From Manis javanica (lineage: Eukaryota; Chordata; Mammalia; Pholidota; Manidae): DNA of 64,000 nt. This document shows, piece by piece, positions 60,878 to 64,000 of this stretch (position 1 is its first letter; each line of letters starts with the position of its first letter). The translations under genes were made by a program, and so were the position numbers. The notes under the pieces were generated by a model. It was not told where the DNA came from and searched no databases. It saw only the letters and a list, made by a program, of their open reading frames with translations. The stretch spans positions 113,164,991 through 113,228,990 of the forward strand of contig NC_133166.1 in the NCBI RefSeq assembly GCF_040802235.1, given 5' to 3'.

Positions 60878-60944
60878 TTTTCTAGGTGGCTTTACTGACC
60901 ATGTTCTCTTTCCACCCTGCTCATATCTATTTTCATGCCTAACA

Positions 60945-61335
60945 TTCCCCCTTCAAGCAGTTGGGACCCAAATCATTGGGGTGAGGGGTGATGATCGCTC
61001 TGGCTGCTTCCTGCTTGTGAGGGATGGTGTAGTTATTTGGGTCCCCCTGCTTGCTGACTGTTGGGATGTTGCCGGTGAAAGGAAAGGAGCGACACACAGC
61101 AGCAATTCACTGGAGAATTCCGTTTTATTAGGGAAAGGTGCTGGGTTATATAGGAAGGGGCATGAATTGATTGAGGTGTCACTTCTACGGGGCTGGTGGC
61201 TGTTGGCTAGGTGCTGGGATTGGGAGGGGAGCGAGAGGTGATTGGGCTTCAGGTGGCGCCGGCGGGAACCGAGGACCCCTCCCCTCCCCCCCAAGAGAAG
61301 CCGGAAGTTTGCCATCTTACTGGTGGGGGCCCTTC
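60945..61335 (-). mobile_element. Retroviral 3' internal end and an LTR-like promoter block
   Basis: On minus: a CCAAT-type cccaatc, TATATAA (plus ttatata, 61146-61152), AATAAA (plus tttatt, 61124-61129), and then sequence ending in the polypurine tract that abuts the outer LTR at 60,944. It reads like U3-R-U5 of a different LTR lineage joined to the end of an internal region. Exact borders unclear. Confidence 0.45.
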
Positions 61336-62128
61336 AGCGGGATTCTTGTTCACAAAGCCGAAGAATAAGCTTCACAAACATTCAAGGTAGGAGAGCAAGG
61401 TACAGGCTTTTATTTAGAGATAAAGTGAAAGGACAGAGCTCTTGGCTCACGCCAGGAGGGGACAAGAGACTCCCAAGTGGTGCGTTGTCTAGGGGTTTTA
61501 TAGGCAGATGAGGATTTTTCAAGAACATGAAAAAAAGCTTAGGGGTGTGGACTTACTGAGTGATCCCAGAATATTTAGAATTAACAACACAAGCAACTTC
61601 CTGCTTTGATGATCTCTCCCTGAGATACCAGCATGTTGGTCTGGGGGCATATGAAACAAGGCCACCTGCCCAGCCCCCAAGGTGGGCTGAGGTATTGTTT
61701 GCTAAATCTAACTTCGTAACTTCTTGGGTATTAAAATGCAATCTTATCTTTAAGGTGGAATCTTTCTTGCCTTTTACTGTGTTGTTTATGCCTGGGCTTA
61801 CTTGCTAAATTAGTTGCCCAGTTTGCAAAATCACCTCATCAGATCTGAAGGAGGAAAGACAGCACATAGGCCTGGGCCTTTAGCATGTTAAGGTGAATCT
61901 TACACATGATTATAAATGATCAGCATAATAAAAACATGTGCTACTCTGCTTTATCTGGGGTATGTTAACTGATCTCACTGAAGAATGACTCTAGAGCTGA
62001 ATATTTAACACAGAGTTTTAGTAGGGGGGTTCCTTGCATGTAGTTACATTGCTTCGACTGTAAATATCCTGCCTTGCTTTCTCCGGAGGCCCTCACCCTA
62101 CTCTGACTACGCCCATGGTCCCTGTCTC
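61336..62128 (-). mobile_element. LTR, likely 3' LTR of the minus-strand provirus remnant
   Basis: Same family as 62,829-63,620. TATAAA on minus is plus tttata at 61497-61502; AATAAA on minus is plus tttatt at 61409-61414. The outer start is mutated (CGAGACAGG instead of TGAGACAGG). It follows the env-like remnant, which suggests a provirus 3' LTR. Confidence 0.65.
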
Positions 62129-62530
62129 GGAGATGGAGGAGATTAGGACAGTAAGGGCTTCCAGTTAGGGGTTTTAGCTGCTTGCTGTTTGTTGAGGCAA
62201 GGAAGACAGACTGGCTGTAGGGGTGAGTGGACCTATGAAGATGGAGGTGTTGTCATGGGAGGGTACCTGTTGAAATCCTTGTCTTATGACCATCTGCAGT
62301 TTGATTGCTTCTAGGCAAGAAGACACAAATTGAATTAGCAGGTTAAATAGGCAGGGTCTGAATATGAGAGTTCATACTATTACTCCAAGGTGGGGGATGA
62401 AAAGTGCTAGTCAGGGCCACACCTACCCTGTGAAGGATTTGATGATTTGGTTTAGCCAGGAGAGGAACTAATAAAGGTGAGGGTTAATGATAGTAATGAT
62501 GGCGTGTTTCAGGCCGCTTTCTTTTTAAGG
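62129..62530 (-). pseudogene. Degenerate retroviral env tail (transmembrane subunit)
   Basis: On minus the three-frame text recalls the C-terminal membrane-anchor and tail region of a gammaretroviral envelope (a short WLNQI-type stretch and a later LEAIKLQMV-type stretch). Stop codons break it, and the surface-subunit portion is missing because pol remnants end only about 220 bases upstream. Non-functional. Confidence 0.55.
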
Positions 62531-62748
62531 TTTAAATCTAACAAGGGCAGAAATACTGCTGGCTAAAGGAAAGGGGTTTCACAATAGCACAGGAAATGAA
62601 TACTAAGTCCCACTCTCATAAGGATGCTCAGAAAGAGGGAACTGGAGTTATAGAGCACTTACCTTAGGTGGCTGTCACTTGAAGAGATATTTTAGATTTT
62701 CTGCAGGCTCACAGGTGCTGGATTCTTATGACTTTGCACTGCTGGATT

Positions 62749-62828
62749 TTAACACCACTTTACACAAGAGTGATGGATCCAGCTGGTGACTTTAGGGACC
62801 TTGACAGCTGAGGGGGTAGACATAAGGA
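62749..62828 (-). pseudogene. Retroviral pol remnant, integrase C-terminal end (distal part)
   Basis: On minus the frame includes TPSAVKV and a WIHHS-type motif followed by a stop, the recognisable end of gammaretroviral pol. Its upstream half is on the other side of the inserted LTR. A fragment only. Confidence 0.75.
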
Positions 62829-63620
62829 TGAGACAGGGACCATGGGTGTAGTCAGAGTAAGGTGAGGGCCTCTGGAGAAAGCCAGGCAGGATATTTGCGG
62901 TCAGAGCAATGTAAACTACATGCAAGGAAACCCCCCACCAAAACTCTGTGTTAAACATTAAGCTCTAGAGTCATTCTTCAGTGAGATCAATTAATATTCC
63001 CCAGATAAAGCAGAGTAGCACATGTTTTTATTATGCTGATCATTTACAATCATGTGTAAGATTCACCTTAACATGCTAAAGGCCCAGGCCTATGTGCTGT
63101 CTTTCCTCCTTCAGATCTGATGAGGTGATTTTGCAAACTGGGCAACTAATTTAGCAAGTAAGCCCAGGCATAAACAACACAGTAAAAGGCAAGAAAGATT
63201 CCACCTTAAAGATAAGATTGCATTTTAATACCCAAGAAGTTACGAAGTTAGATTTAGCAAACAATACCTCAGCCCACCTTGGGGGCTGAGCAGGTGGCCT
63301 TGTTTCATATGTCCCCAGACCAACATGCTGGTATCTCAGGGAGAGATCATCAGAGCAGGAAGTTGCTTGTGTTAATTCTAAACATTCAGGGGCCACTTAA
63401 CAAGGCCACACCCCTAAGCCTTTTTCATGTTCTCAAAAATCCTCAACTGCCTATAAAACTCCTAGACAACGCACCACTCCTGACTCTCTTATCTCCTCCT
63501 GGGGTGAGCCAGGAGCTCTGTTCTTTTCATTTTATCTCTAAATAAAAGCCTGTACCTTGCTCTCCTACCTTGAGTGTGAAGCTCATTCGTCTGCTTTCGT
63601 GAACAAGAACCCCAGCATCA
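62829..63620 (+). mobile_element. Solo LTR inserted into the pol remnant, opposite strand
   Basis: 792 bases, begins TGAGACAGGG and ends AGCATCA. TATAAA at 63452-63457, AATAAA at 63541-63546. It is flanked by a 4-bp target-site duplication AGGA (62825-62828 and 63621-63624). It is the best-preserved LTR in the stack and the only one on the plus strand. Confidence 0.85.
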
Positions 63621-64000
63621 AGGACAGGGTAGGGTCCTTCCCAAATAGGCTGCAATTGTGATTAGGGTGACCCATCTTCCCAAACTTTGATGAGGACCTG
63701 GGTCCCTGGGCTATAGAGAGGCTTGTCTTCTGATGGGTCAGGCTATGACCTGAGTGAGTCCAAATCCTCTTAAAGCCAGTTGGAACTTAGGTATAGATGT
63801 GCATATTCTGATAAGGCACTGACCTCAGGAAGTTGGCCTTTTTATCAGTTAGTAGGGGCTTGAATTTTTCAGGACATCAAGTTAGTTAAGAGGTTTAGTA
63901 AGCATGGTTCACACAGTGGGGCTAGTAAAAGCATTAGAAGTCTAGCAAAGGGTAGTTGCCAGGATGCCCGTCTCTAAAAGTGGAACTGAACTCATGATTC
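63621..64000 (-). pseudogene. Retroviral pol remnant, integrase C-terminal domain (proximal part)
   Basis: On minus, about 63,715-63,625 encodes a LYSPGTQVLIK-type strand and a GPYPV-type turn, the GPY/F hallmark of gammaretroviral integrase. Further upstream (to the right edge) stops and frameshifts make the text unreadable. The element continues past the window. Confidence 0.7.

Larger units (their letters stand above)
59385..60944 (-). mobile_element. Endogenous retroviral 3' LTR, split by another LTR
   Basis: On minus the element starts TGTTAGGCATG (60944) directly after a polypurine tract gaagggggaa. It is interrupted at about 60,877-60,079 by a second LTR, then resumes and runs to about 59,385. 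Its 59.45-59.9 kb part shares short ordered blocks with the other LTRs here (caccttaaagc, ttagcaaacaaatacctc, cacacccctag), so it is a distant relative. A TATA-like ttttaaag lies at 59,603-59,610. The left border is approximate. Confidence 0.6.

Noticed and set aside
61981-63400. Short open frames in the LTRs (for example around 61,560-61,808 and its inverted match 63,151-63,396) as genes
   Set aside because: They are the same U3 sequence of the LTR family read in two orientations, not protein-coding.

Overview
The window is nuclear DNA from a placental mammal. Its multi-exon genes carry conserved GT-AG introns and CpG-rich promoters, and the repeats are L1, MIR, MaLR-type LTRs and gammaretrovirus-like endogenous elements. 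I could not fix the order. I recognised no Alu, rodent B1/B2, carnivore, horse or ruminant SINE, and the L1 text looks laurasiatherian to me (weak impression only).

The gene order is PHRF1 (-), MIR210 and its host transcript (+), RASSF7 (-), LMNTD2 (+), LRRC56 (-). This is the human chromosome 11p15.5 block next to HRAS, in reverse orientation. I rebuilt each gene exon by exon from splice sites and reading phase. RASSF7 (388 aa), LMNTD2 (672 aa from the chosen ATG) and LRRC56 (537 aa) close as complete frames. PHRF1 has its start codon and 16 coding exons, but its last exon(s) run off the left edge.

Layout: 1-26.65 kb is PHRF1, with introns holding two adjacent L1 3' ends (11.8-13.4 kb). At 26.2-27.1 kb is its CpG promoter. 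At 28.0-28.46 kb lies an MLT1-type LTR. At 29.5-30.5 kb is a CpG island with hypoxia and octamer motifs, followed by the miR-210 hairpin (30.2-30.3 kb). RASSF7 occupies 33.1-35.7 kb, LMNTD2 about 37.2-42.1 kb and LRRC56 42.0-58.1 kb. From 59.38 kb to the right edge is a nested stack of degenerate endogenous retroviral LTRs with pol and env remnants, at the position where the HRAS upstream region is expected. No HRAS coding exon lies in the window.

The genes are not an operon. They are separately promoted neighbours: a nuclear RING/PHD ubiquitin-ligase factor (PHRF1), a hypoxia-induced microRNA, an N-terminal RASSF scaffold, a lamin-tail protein and a ciliary dynein-assembly protein. The most useful observations are RFX X-box-like motifs at the 5' ends of both LMNTD2 and LRRC56, their interlocking 3' ends, and the nested retroviral insertions with a readable target-site duplication. 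I did not find convincing evidence of a wholly new biological system.
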